Source of the DNA: Gp7-AA6 sp036395755
GTDB taxonomy: Bacteria; Acidobacteriota; Thermoanaerobaculia; UBA5066; Gp7-AA6
Direction: 5' to 3'
Length of the DNA: 64,000 nt
Assembly: GCA_036395755.1 (NCBI GenBank)
Contig: DASWCZ010000028.1
Span: 65,645-129,644 of the forward strand
Shown: piece after piece, positions 40,102 to 47,475 of the stretch
How the letters are laid out: every line of letters begins with the position of its first letter
Numbering within the stretch: position 1 is the first letter of the stretch
Program-made: the position numbers and the translations under genes
Notes under the pieces: model-generated
Seen by the model: only the letters and a program-made list of their open reading frames with translations
The model's database searches: none
Told to the model about the DNA's origin: nothing

Positions 40102-41940
40102 TCAATACTTCCGGGGCCTCGGCGGAATGAGCGACGTGTCGACCGCCGCATAGGTGATCCGCGGGCCGTCTTCCGTGTGCTCGGCGATCGTCGTCTTCAG
40201 GAAGTTCGCGTCGTCACGGGGAAGCGCGTTCTCCTCCGTGACCCCCACATCGAGGTTGCGCACCTTGTAATGCGCGCCGCGGGACTCCTGTCGCAGGAGC
40301 GCGCCCCGCGTCATCACGCGCGCGAGCACGAGCATGTTGCGCAGCTGGTTGACGAACGAGATCTCCCGGTTCGCGAACGCGCTCCGATCCGACAAGCCGA
40401 TGCGACCCCACCGCTCCGCGAGCTCCTGGAGCTTCACCTCGGTCTCGGAGAGCTTGCCGTCGTGGCGGATGACGGTGACGTTGTCGGTCATCCAGTCGCC
40501 CATCTCCTCGGCGAGACGATGAGGGTTCTCGGGACCCGACAGCCGGGCCAGCCTCGCGAACTCCGTCTCCCAACTCTTTTTCGCCGCCGCGAAGGCGCCG
40601 TCGTCCGGCGGGAGGCGCCCGCCTCTGTCCCGGCCGTAGCGGACCATCGCCGGGCCGCCGATCTTGCCGGCGTACAGACACGCGACGAGCGAGTTCGCGC
40701 CGAGTCGGTTCGCGCCGTGATACAGGTAGTCCACCTCGCCGGCTGCGTAGAGCCCTGGCACGTTCGTCGCCTGGTTGCGCGGCGACGTTTCGTCGAGCGT
40801 GCCGTTCCGGGGGTCCGCGGCGTAGTCCACCCAGAGCCCGCCCATCGAGTAGTGCATACCGGGGAAGACTTTCATCGGCACTTCGCGCGGGTCCTCGCCG
40901 ACGAACTTCTCGTAGATCTCGAGGATGCCGCCCAACTTGACGTCGAGCTCCTTCCTCGGAATGTGCGTCAGGTCGAGGTAGACCTCCCGCTTTCCCGCGA
41001 CGCCGAACCCCATGAGACAGACCTGGAAGATTTCGCGCGTCGCAATGTCTCTCGGGACCAGGTTGCCATACGCCGGGTACTTCTCCTCCAGGAAGTACCA
41101 GCGCTCCGCCTCCGGGATCGACTTCGGAGCGCGCTTGTCGCCGCGCGCGCGGGGCACCCAGACCCGGCCGCCTTCCCCGCGCGCGGACTCTGACATGAGG
41201 CGGAGCTTGTCGGAGGCGGGGATCGAAGTCGGATGGACCTGGATGAACTCGCCGTTCGCGTAGCGCGCCCCCTCCTGGTATGCCGAGGCCGCCGCCGTGC
41301 CGGTGTTGATGATCGAGTTCGTCGATCGCCCGAACACGATGCCGGGGCCGCCCGTGGCGAGCATCACCGCCAGCGCCGGGAACGCCTCGATGCGCATCGA
41401 CACGCAGTCGAGCGCCACGATTCCGCGGCAGTTCCCGCCGGCGTCGCGTACGAGGCCCAGGAATTCCCACATCTCGTGCTTGTCGACGAGACCCTCGACC
41501 TCGAAGCGCCGCACCTGCTCGTCCAACGCATACAGGAGCTGCTGACCGGTCGTCGCTCCGGCGAAGGCGGTGCGGTGGAACTTGGTGCCCCCGAAGCGGC
41601 GGAAGTCGAGGAGGCCTTCGGGAGTACGGTTGAACATCACGCCCATGCGATCGAGCAGGTTGATGATGCCGGGCGCCGCGTAGCACATGGCCTTGACCGG
41701 AGGCTGGTCCGCGAGGAAGTCGCCGCCGTAGATCGTGTCGTCGAAGTGGATCTCGGGCGAGTCCCCTTCCCCTTTCGTGTTCACCGCCCCGTTGATCCCT
41801 CCCTGCGCGCACACGGAGTGGCTTCGCTTGACCGGGACAATCGAGAAGAGGTCGACGGCGACGCCCATCTCCGCGGCGCGGATGGTCGCCATCAAGCCGG
41901 CGAGGCCGCCGCCGACGACGATGACGCGTTCCGCCGTCAC
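40102..41940 (-). CDS. sdhA: Succinate dehydrogenase flavoprotein subunit
   Basis: 612 residues, GTG start. FAD-binding N-terminus (VIVVGGGLAGLMATIRAAEM), the flavinylation region SHSVCAQGGINGAVN, the catalytic block around HPTSIPASDKLRLMSESARG-EGGRVW, and YHGANRLGANSLVACLYAGK. The type matches the B. subtilis/Wolinella group, which works with a single five-helix cytochrome b subunit. The start codon lies within a triple 8-bp tandem repeat that also provides the sdhC stop. Confidence 0.96.
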   Translation of the reverse strand: MTAERVIVVGGGLAGLMATIRAAEMGVAVDLFSIVPVKRSHSVCAQGGINGAVNTKGEGDSPEIHFDDTIYGGDFLADQPPVKAMCYAAPGIINLLDRMGVMFNRTPEGLLDFRRFGGTKFHRTAFAGATTGQQLLYALDEQVRRFEVEGLVDKHEMWEFLGLVRDAGGNCRGIVALDCVSMRIEAFPALAVMLATGGPGIVFGRSTNSIINTGTAAASAYQEGARYANGEFIQVHPTSIPASDKLRLMSESARGEGGRVWVPRARGDKRAPKSIPEAERWYFLEEKYPAYGNLVPRDIATREIFQVCLMGFGVAGKREVYLDLTHIPRKELDVKLGGILEIYEKFVGEDPREVPMKVFPGMHYSMGGLWVDYAADPRNGTLDETSPRNQATNVPGLYAAGEVDYLYHGANRLGANSLVACLYAGKIGGPAMVRYGRDRGGRLPPDDGAFAAAKKSWETEFARLARLSGPENPHRLAEEMGDWMTDNVTVIRHDGKLSETEVKLQELAERWGRIGLSDRSAFANREISFVNQLRNMLVLARVMTRGALLRQESRGAHYKVRNLDVGVTEENALPRDDANFLKTTIAEHTEDGPRITYAAVDTSLIPPRPRKY

Positions 41941-41956
41941 GCCGTCACGCCGTCAC
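41933..41956. repeat. Three tandem 8-bp copies at the sdhC/sdhA junction
   Basis: GCCGTCAC is repeated three times without interruption (GTGACGGC on the coding strand). The copy at 41949-41956 contains the sdhC stop and the copy at 41933-41940 the GTG of sdhA. Because the unit is 8 bp, copy-number change would alter the spacing and frame of alternative GTG codons. Confidence 0.9.
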
Positions 41957-42573
41957 GCGCGAAACGCCTGGATCGAACGGATGCCGATGAAGGAGAGAAT
42001 CAAGAAGACCGCGGCCGACACCCACATCATGCGGCGCTGAGCGCGGGGACCGACCGTCAGTCCCCAGACGATCGAGAAGGACCAGATCCCGTTGGCGAGA
42101 TGAAAAGTTGCCGAGAGGATTCCGAGGACGTAGAACGCGTAGATCCACGGACTCTGAACGGATTCCTGCATCAGCCGAAAGAGATCCACGCTCTCGTGGT
42201 CCCGGATGTTGACGAGCCGGGTCGTCCAGAGGTGAAAAATCACGAAGGCGAAGAGGATCACTCCGGTCGCCCTCTGCAGGAGATACATCCAGTTCCGAAC
42301 GTATCGGTTCGAAATCACGTTCGGGCGCGCCGTTGCCGTGATGAAGAGGCCGTAGACGCCGTGGAACAGGAGCGGAACGATGATCACGCCGACCTCCAGA
42401 AAAATCGCGAAGGGCGTCTGCTGGAGGTCCCGAACCATCCTGTTGTACGCCTCGCCGCCCCTCGTCGCGGCGTAGTTCTCGTAGAGGTGGAAGGCCAGGT
42501 AACCGCCGATCGGGACGATTCCCGAGAGCGAGTGCAGGCGCCGCAGCCAGAAGTGGCGCTCTTCCCGGTTCAC
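41953..42573 (-). CDS. sdhC: Succinate dehydrogenase cytochrome b subunit (five-helix type)
   Basis: 206 residues, GTG start 10 bp after the mdh stop. Five membrane helices with conserved histidines for two hemes (FWLRRLHSLSGIVPIGGYLA, FHLYENY, VPLLFHGVYGLFI, VIFHLWTTRL, ATFHLANGIWSFSIVWGLTV). This is the type B SdhC that replaces the usual SdhC/SdhD pair, in line with the sdhC-sdhA-sdhB order. It transfers electrons to quinone. Confidence 0.94.
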   Translation of the reverse strand: MNREERHFWLRRLHSLSGIVPIGGYLAFHLYENYAATRGGEAYNRMVRDLQQTPFAIFLEVGVIIVPLLFHGVYGLFITATARPNVISNRYVRNWMYLLQRATGVILFAFVIFHLWTTRLVNIRDHESVDLFRLMQESVQSPWIYAFYVLGILSATFHLANGIWSFSIVWGLTVGPRAQRRMMWVSAAVFLILSFIGIRSIQAFRA

Positions 42574-42583
42574 GCCGACTCTT

Positions 42584-43510
42584 TCAGACCGTCAGGATCC
42601 GGAAGAGCTCGCGCACCGCTTCGGCCGACCGCGCGAGAGCCGCTTTCTCCGGAGGCTCGAGATCGATCTGGACGATCTGCTCGATCCCGCGGCGGCCGAG
42701 TTTGACCGGAACCCCCAGATAGACGTCGGACATCCCGTACTCTCCCTGAAGATAAGCGGCGCAGGGGAGGATCTTTTTCTCGTCCTTCAGGACGGATTCG
42801 ACCATTTCGGCGACGGCCGAGGACGGCGCGTAGTACGCCGACCCGCTCTTGTAATAGTTGACGATTTCGATGCCTCCGTCGCGCGTCCGCTGCACGATGG
42901 CTTCGATCCGCTCCTTCGATAGCAGCTTCGTGATCGGGATACCGGCGACCGTCGAGTAACGCGGAAGCGGGACCATCGTGTCGCCGTGACCTCCGAGGAC
43001 GAAGGCATGCGTGCTCTCGACGGAGACTTCGAGCTCCTCCGCGATAAACCAGCGCATCCGCGCCGAATCCAGGATTCCCGCCATTCCGAAGACCCGTTCG
43101 CGCGGGAACCCCGAGACGCGCCGGGCGACCTCGCACATCGCATCGAGCGGGTTCGAGACGATGATCAGGACGGCGTCGGGCGATCGCGGCGCCGCCTCGC
43201 GCACGACCGCGCCCACGATCTCCTGGTTCTTCTGCACGAGGTCATCCCGCGACATTCCCGGTTTGCGCGCGAGGCCCGCGGTCACGACGATCACGTCTGA
43301 ACCGTCGGAGAGCTCGTAGGAGTTCGCGCCGGAGAGGCGCGCGTCGAACTTTTCGACCGGCGCGGATTCCATAATGTCGAGGGCTTTTCCCTGCGGTATC
43401 CCCTCGATGATGTCGATCAGGACGACGTCGGCGATCTCCTTTTCGACCAGCCGCTGAGCGAGCGAGGCGCCCACGTTTCCGGCGCCCACGATCGTCACTT
43501 TCTGGCGCAT
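42584..43510 (-). CDS. mdh: Malate dehydrogenase (LDH-like type)
   Basis: 308 residues. NAD-binding IVGAGNVGASLAQRL, acidic ribose-binding end LIDIIEGIPQGKALDI, substrate arginines in LARKPGMSRDDLVQKN, catalytic His in HAFVLGGHGDTMVPL. The arginine at the specificity position (ARKPGMSR) fits malate, not lactate. It leads the reverse-strand TCA run. TAGAAT at 43521-43526, 10 nt before the ATG, is the probable -10. Confidence 0.96.
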   Translation of the reverse strand: MRQKVTIVGAGNVGASLAQRLVEKEIADVVLIDIIEGIPQGKALDIMESAPVEKFDARLSGANSYELSDGSDVIVVTAGLARKPGMSRDDLVQKNQEIVGAVVREAAPRSPDAVLIIVSNPLDAMCEVARRVSGFPRERVFGMAGILDSARMRWFIAEELEVSVESTHAFVLGGHGDTMVPLPRYSTVAGIPITKLLSKERIEAIVQRTRDGGIEIVNYYKSGSAYYAPSSAVAEMVESVLKDEKKILPCAAYLQGEYGMSDVYLGVPVKLGRRGIEQIVQIDLEPPEKAALARSAEAVRELFRILTV

Positions 43511-43520
43511 GCGGCCGCGA

Positions 43521-43544
43521 ATTCTATCGGAAGGCGCTTAGAAT
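43521..43544. promoter_or_regulatory. Divergent -10 elements for mdh and the four-helix gene
   Basis: TAGAAT on the reverse strand (43526-43521) and TAGAAT on the forward strand (43539-43544) each end 10 nt before a start codon. The whole divergent region is only 44 bp, so the two promoters should interfere or be co-regulated. Confidence 0.5.
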
Positions 43545-43554
43545 CGCTGTCCAC

Positions 43555-43935
43555 GTGAACGAGCGCCCCGAGCACGAAGCCGCGCGGCCGGATTACAAAA
43601 GCCATCCTCTCTGGAACGAGGCCATCGCGTTGACGCACGCGGCCTACGAGCTGGCGGAGCGGATCCGGCCTTCCGACCCGACGACGGCCCGGCATCTGCG
43701 AAAGGCCGCCGTCGCGATTCCCGCTCACGTGGCCGGCGCGCTCTCTTCCGACGAGAACGACTCGCGGCGGGAGCACGTCTCGACCGCGCGCGGAGCGCTC
43801 GCCGAAGTGTCCCGCCAGGCCAGCCGCGCCGGCGCCGCGGAACACGCGGCCGCTCACGATCTCCAGCGCCGGGCCGGAGCGCTCGAGCGCGCCGTGTCGT
43901 TCCAGCTGGGCGGAGCGGACGGCGTCTTCTGTTGA
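43555..43935 (+). CDS. Four-helix bundle protein (23S rRNA IVS-protein family)
   Basis: 126 residues, GTG start. The family pattern is visible: PLWNEAIALTHAAYELAERI, HLRKAAVAIPAHVAGALSSD, then two more helices. Homologues were first found inside rRNA intervening sequences, but most lie in ordinary loci, as here. Function unknown, possibly RNA-related. The stop overlaps the next ATG (TGATG). Confidence 0.8.
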   Translation: MNERPEHEAARPDYKSHPLWNEAIALTHAAYELAERIRPSDPTTARHLRKAAVAIPAHVAGALSSDENDSRREHVSTARGALAEVSRQASRAGAAEHAAAHDLQRRAGALERAVSFQLGGADGVFC

Positions 43936-44321
43936 TGGCTGCGGAGCGCGCCCGCCCCGTTCTGTTCCTCCTGATCGCAGCGGCCATCGTCGTCGCGCTC
44001 GCCGTCTTCTGGCTGCCGCGAAGGTGGGAGAACCGGCAGGGCGGCCGCTCGGAGGCGATCGCCGGCGCCGACTCCCGCATCCTGCCGGGAAGTCTCGGGG
44101 AGGCGCGTAAGCGAGTCGATCCCGGGATGCCGGGCTCGAAGGTCACCGGGGCGATCGGGAAGCCGTCGTTTTCCGTTCGCACGCAGGGCATCTCGGCGCA
44201 TGAGATCTGGACGTACTACTTCACCGACGGAACGCTCACCATCAACCTGACCGACGGTTACGTCGCCCGCGTCTCGACGGAGTTCGGTCCGCCGCGGCCC
44301 GGAAGACCGAGGCGCTCCTGA
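43935..44321 (+). CDS. Single-pass membrane protein with small periplasmic domain
   Basis: 128 residues from the ATG at 43935. One N-terminal helix (PVLFLLIAAAIVVALAVFWL), then ~90 residues with GSLGEARKRVDPGMPGSKVT, GAIGKPSFS, HEIWTYYFTDGTLTINLTDG. The order (start helix, GMPGSKVTGAIGKP, then strands) is reminiscent of SmpA/BamE-type domains but lacks a lipobox. Unknown function. It may be coupled to the thioesterase gene through a CTGA overlap. Confidence 0.65.
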   Translation: MAAERARPVLFLLIAAAIVVALAVFWLPRRWENRQGGRSEAIAGADSRILPGSLGEARKRVDPGMPGSKVTGAIGKPSFSVRTQGISAHEIWTYYFTDGTLTINLTDGYVARVSTEFGPPRPGRPRRS

Positions 44322-44719
44322 ACGACTCTACCGCGGCGCGCAAGGAACCTTCGATCCGGGTCGTCCTGATGCCGAAGGACACCAACGCTCACGGCACGAT
44401 CTTCGGCGGCGTGATTCTGTCGTACATCGACCAGGCCGCCGCGATCGAGGCGAAGCAGCACGGCGCTTCCTTCATCGTCACGGTCGCGATGCGCGAGGTC
44501 GTGTTCCACGAGCCGGTCTACGTGGGAGATCTCGTTTCCTTCTACACGGGACTCGTCCGGATCGGGCGAACCTCGATCACGGTCTCCGTCGAAGTGTTCG
44601 CACGCCGGGGCGAAGGGACCGGCGGAACCGTGAAAGTGACCGAAGCCGAGGTGACGTTCGTGAATCTGGACGAGGAGAGAAAGCCGATCCCGATCCCGCG
44701 CAAGCCATCCGACGCCTAA
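44318..44719 (+). CDS. Acyl-CoA thioesterase (hotdog fold, YciA-like)
   Basis: Clear hotdog thioesterase: MPKDTNAHGTIFGGVILSYI with the conserved Asn and the catalytic Asp of DQAAAIEAKQHG, then VFHEPVYVGDLVSFYTGLVR and TSITVSVEVFARRG. It hydrolyses acyl-CoA. The first ATG (44369) would cut off the strand SIRVVL that precedes PxDTN in homologues. The only upstream candidate is CTG at 44318, which overlaps the previous stop by 4 bp like other pairs here and gives 133 residues. The start is therefore uncertain. A terminator follows. Confidence 0.85.
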   Translation: MNDSTAARKEPSIRVVLMPKDTNAHGTIFGGVILSYIDQAAAIEAKQHGASFIVTVAMREVVFHEPVYVGDLVSFYTGLVRIGRTSITVSVEVFARRGEGTGGTVKVTEAEVTFVNLDEERKPIPIPRKPSDA

Positions 44720-44723
44720 AACA

Positions 44724-44749
44724 GAAGGTCCCGATTTCTCGGGACCTTC
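44724..44749. terminator. Hairpin terminator between convergent genes
   Basis: GAAGGTCCCGA (44724-44734), loop TTTC, TCGGGACCTTC (44739-44749): a perfect 11-bp stem 4 bp after the thioesterase stop. The T tract is short (GTTTCG forward; TGTTTTAG reverse), so it may act in both directions. Confidence 0.75.
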
Positions 44750-44799
44750 GTTTCGCCAGCCGAGCAAGAGCCCGGCAATGGGTTCCGGTCGGATCGATC

Positions 44800-45339
44800 T
44801 TACCACTCCGATTCTTCCTCTTCCGGAGGGGGAGGCGCGGCGGGTATCTCCGCGACTTCCTCGTCGGAGATCTCCTCGATCTCCAGCTCTTCGACCTCTT
44901 CCGCGGTCTCCCCTTCCAGCTCCTCGGCGCCGCGGGCGCGAAGCTCTTCCTCCGACCACTTCGCTGCCAGGCCGCGCGCTCCAGACCGATCCGCCAGCGT
45001 CGAACGCGGCGGCTTCCGCGATGAAACCGGCGCTCGACCGGAGGAACCGGCCCGGCGCGGCGAGGTCTTCTTTCTGGCCTTCCTCGTCGCCCCCGCCCGG
45101 GCGCGCGGAGCGGCCTTCGTCCCGCGCGAGCGCTTCGGAGCGGCTTTCCGGGCGGTTCTCCGCTTTCGCGTTCCTGCGCGCTTGGCGGCTGACGAACGCC
45201 GGGTCCCCGATGCCCGCTTCAACGCCGATCCGCGCTTGCCCGCCCGACCCCCCGCGCCTCCCCCCCTTTTCTTGCCGATGGCAGATCGGGAGGTTTTCCG
45301 CGAGCCTCCGCGCCCCCTCTTTTTCGCTTTTTTCGCCAC
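44800..45339 (-). CDS. Histone H1-like basic protein with acidic tail
   Basis: 179 residues from the GTG at 45339 (GGGAGG 6 nt upstream). Residues 1-~110 are almost entirely Lys, Arg, Ala, Gly and Ser (VAKKAKKRGRGGSRKTSRSA, AGTRKRRTARKAAPKRSRGT). The last ~60 residues are strongly acidic (WSEEELRARGAEELEGETAE, EVEELEIEEISDEEVAEIPA) and end in PPPPEEEESEW. The basic part resembles bacterial histone H1-like nucleoid proteins. The acidic tail could mask it or recruit partners. DNA binding is inferred from composition only. Confidence 0.75.
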   Translation of the reverse strand: MAKKAKKRGRGGSRKTSRSAIGKKRGGGAGGRAGKRGSALKRASGTRRSSAAKRAGTRKRRTARKAAPKRSRGTKAAPRARAGATRKARKKTSPRRAGSSGRAPVSSRKPPRSTLADRSGARGLAAKWSEEELRARGAEELEGETAEEVEELEIEEISDEEVAEIPAAPPPPEEEESEW

Positions 45340-45463
45340 TTCAACCTCCCTCTCCGACCGGCGTCCGCCGGGGTCCGGATCATACAATTCCGAGTTTGTC
45401 GAGGCGAGTCGAGGCGAGGGGCAGACCGCGGGGAGAGGAACGAGCTCTCCGGCCCTGCCGGCG

Positions 45464-46081
45464 ATGAAGGTCGAGCTCGGGCCGAGGGTCCGGATCGCTG
45501 CCCATCCGGGGGGTCTGACGGTAGAGATCCAGCCGCTCGTCCGTTCCCGGGTCTGGCGCCGGCGGCTGTCGGCCGGCGCGGCGATCGTCGTCGTCGCCTC
45601 CCTCTTCGGAGTCGCGCGGCTCGTGCCCCTCTGGGAAACGAGCCTCCGGAGGGGCAGCTTTACCGATCTCCCCCTCGCGGTCCTCGTCTTCCTGTCGCTG
45701 GCGGTCGGAATCACGACGCCGCTGACGCTCCTCGGCCTGGCCGCGCTCGCCTTTGCGGAAGAGCAGGTCGAGGTGGGACCGTCCGAGGTCGTGATGTCGA
45801 CCACCGCTTTCGAGCGGACGAGAGTCCGACGCCTGGCCGTTGCCGAGCTCGACTGCTGGCGCGAGACGTACATGCCGCTCTCGCCGTGGTGGAGCTGGAG
45901 CGTGAAGCGGCTCGCTGCCCGCTCGCGAGGGCGACTCTTCCCCATCGCGGGAGGCGCCGGACCGAAGGAGAAACGCGCGATCGGTGTGGCTCTCGCGCGG
46001 GCGACCGGCCGCCCGCTCGTAGCGGACTTTGGAAGAGTGATCGAGGAGGGTCGGGTTGCCACGTGGCATGTGGAGACCTGA
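45464..46081 (+). CDS. Two-helix membrane protein, unknown
   Basis: 205 residues from the ATG at 45464. A short N-terminal beta segment (MKVELGPRVRIAAHPGGLTV), two hydrophobic helices (LSAGAAIVVVASLFGVARLV; LPLAVLVFLSLAVGITTPLT), then a PH-like soluble part (VEVGPSEVVMSTTAFERTRV, RRLAVAELDCWRETYMPLSP). No family assigned. TACAAT at 45383-45388 may be its -10, which would leave a ~70-nt leader. In-frame codons further up contain no ATG, GTG or TTG. It is divergent from the histone-like gene. Confidence 0.65.
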   Translation: MKVELGPRVRIAAHPGGLTVEIQPLVRSRVWRRRLSAGAAIVVVASLFGVARLVPLWETSLRRGSFTDLPLAVLVFLSLAVGITTPLTLLGLAALAFAEEQVEVGPSEVVMSTTAFERTRVRRLAVAELDCWRETYMPLSPWWSWSVKRLAARSRGRLFPIAGGAGPKEKRAIGVALARATGRPLVADFGRVIEEGRVATWHVET

Positions 46082-46148
46082 CCCTCGCTAAGTTCTCATC
46101 GAGTTGGAGTTGGGAAGCGACTCGACCGCCGGAACCGGGCTTGCAGAC

Positions 46149-46154
46149 TACAAT
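46149..46154 (+). promoter_or_regulatory. -10-like TACAAT before DEAD-box helicase
   Basis: TACAAT is followed by TCCTTT and the GTG at 46161. The 6-nt spacing and lack of Shine-Dalgarno indicate a leaderless mRNA and choose the GTG over longer upstream frames. Confidence 0.55.
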
Positions 46155-46160
46155 TCCTTT

Positions 46161-47471
46161 GTGCCGACCGCAGAGACCATGACCGGACACCAGCACCTGA
46201 CCGAGACGCCGCTCGCCTCTTATGATCTTCCCGACGAGGTCCGACGGGGGATACTGGATGCGGGCTTTGCCTTTGCGACGCCGATTCAGGAAAAGACCCT
46301 TCCGATCGCGCTCGAAGGCCGAGACGTCGCCGGCCAGGCCCAGACCGGCACCGGCAAGACCGCGGCGTTCCTGATCACGATCTTCACCCGGCTTCTTCGA
46401 AACCCGTCCCGGCAGGCTCCCCGCGGACCGCGCGCCTTAGTCGTAGCGCCGACCCGGGAGCTGGTGATGCAGATCCGCCATGACGCCGAGGTTCTCGGCC
46501 GCCACACCAGGTTGACGACGCTGGCCGTCTTCGGAGGGATCGACTATCACAAGCAGCGGGACGCCCTTCGGAAGATCCCGGACCTCCTGGTCGGTACCCC
46601 AGGCCGGCTTCTCGACTACGAACAGCAGGGAGCGACGACGTTCCGCGCAGTCGAAGTCCTGGTCATCGACGAGGCGGACCGGATGTTCGACATGGGCTTC
46701 ATCCGCGACCTGCGCCGGATCCTCCGCCGCTGCCCTCCCTACGATGAACGCCAGACCTTTCTCTTCTCGGCGACCCTGTCCCCTCGCGTCATGGAGCTCG
46801 CGTACGAGCACACGAACAACGCCCAGAAGGTCGAGATCGAGCCGGAGCGCGTCGGCGCCCACGGGATCACCGAGGTGCTCTACCACGTCTCGTCCCCGGA
46901 GAAACTTCCTCTCCTGCTCGGGATCCTCGAGGAAGAGGGACGGAGTCGAATCCTGATTTTCGTCAACCGTCGGACGACGGCGGCCGAGCTGGTGAGGACG
47001 CTCTCCGCAAACGGTTACCCGGCGCGCGCGCTCGCCGGGAACGTCCCGCAGGACCGGCGAATGAAAATCCTTGCGGACTTTAAGGAGGGGCGCCTCGCGG
47101 TCCTCGTTGCAACCGACGTCGCCTCGCGAGGCCTGCACATCGAGGGCGTTTCTCACGTCGTCAACTACGACCTGCCGCAGGATCCGGAGGACTACGTCCA
47201 CCGGATCGGGCGCACCGGTCGGGCGGGAGCGATCGGGACCGCCGTCTCGATCGCCTGCGACGACTACGTCTTCTCTCTCGACTCGATCCAGAAGCTGATC
47301 GGCCGCCAGATTCCGGTCGAATGGGCGCCCGAAGAGATCGTCGAGAAGGGACGATTGCTCGCCGAAGCGAGGCCGCGCCGTCCCGTGGTGCCACGCAGAC
47401 CTTCGGCTCGCCCGAGCGCGCCCAAGCCGGTCACCTACGGTCGGGAGAAGAGGAAAAGCCGGAGGCGGTAG
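46161..47471 (+). CDS. DEAD-box ATP-dependent RNA helicase (RhlB/RhlE-like)
   Basis: 436 residues. Complete helicase core: Q motif (FAFATPIQEKTLPIALEGRD), Walker A AQTGTGKTAAF, PTRELVMQI, DEAD motif VLVIDEADRMFDMGF, SAT (LFSATLSPRV), and motifs V and VI (ATDVASRGLHIEGVSHVVNY, HRIGRTGRAG). The C-terminus is basic (RPSAPKPVTYGREKRKSRRR) as in RhlB/RhlE, which unwind mRNA or rRNA. It ends 4 bp from the convergent rho gene. Confidence 0.94.
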   Translation: MPTAETMTGHQHLTETPLASYDLPDEVRRGILDAGFAFATPIQEKTLPIALEGRDVAGQAQTGTGKTAAFLITIFTRLLRNPSRQAPRGPRALVVAPTRELVMQIRHDAEVLGRHTRLTTLAVFGGIDYHKQRDALRKIPDLLVGTPGRLLDYEQQGATTFRAVEVLVIDEADRMFDMGFIRDLRRILRRCPPYDERQTFLFSATLSPRVMELAYEHTNNAQKVEIEPERVGAHGITEVLYHVSSPEKLPLLLGILEEEGRSRILIFVNRRTTAAELVRTLSANGYPARALAGNVPQDRRMKILADFKEGRLAVLVATDVASRGLHIEGVSHVVNYDLPQDPEDYVHRIGRTGRAGAIGTAVSIACDDYVFSLDSIQKLIGRQIPVEWAPEEIVEKGRLLAEARPRRPVVPRRPSARPSAPKPVTYGREKRKSRRR

Positions 47472-47475
47472 GGAG

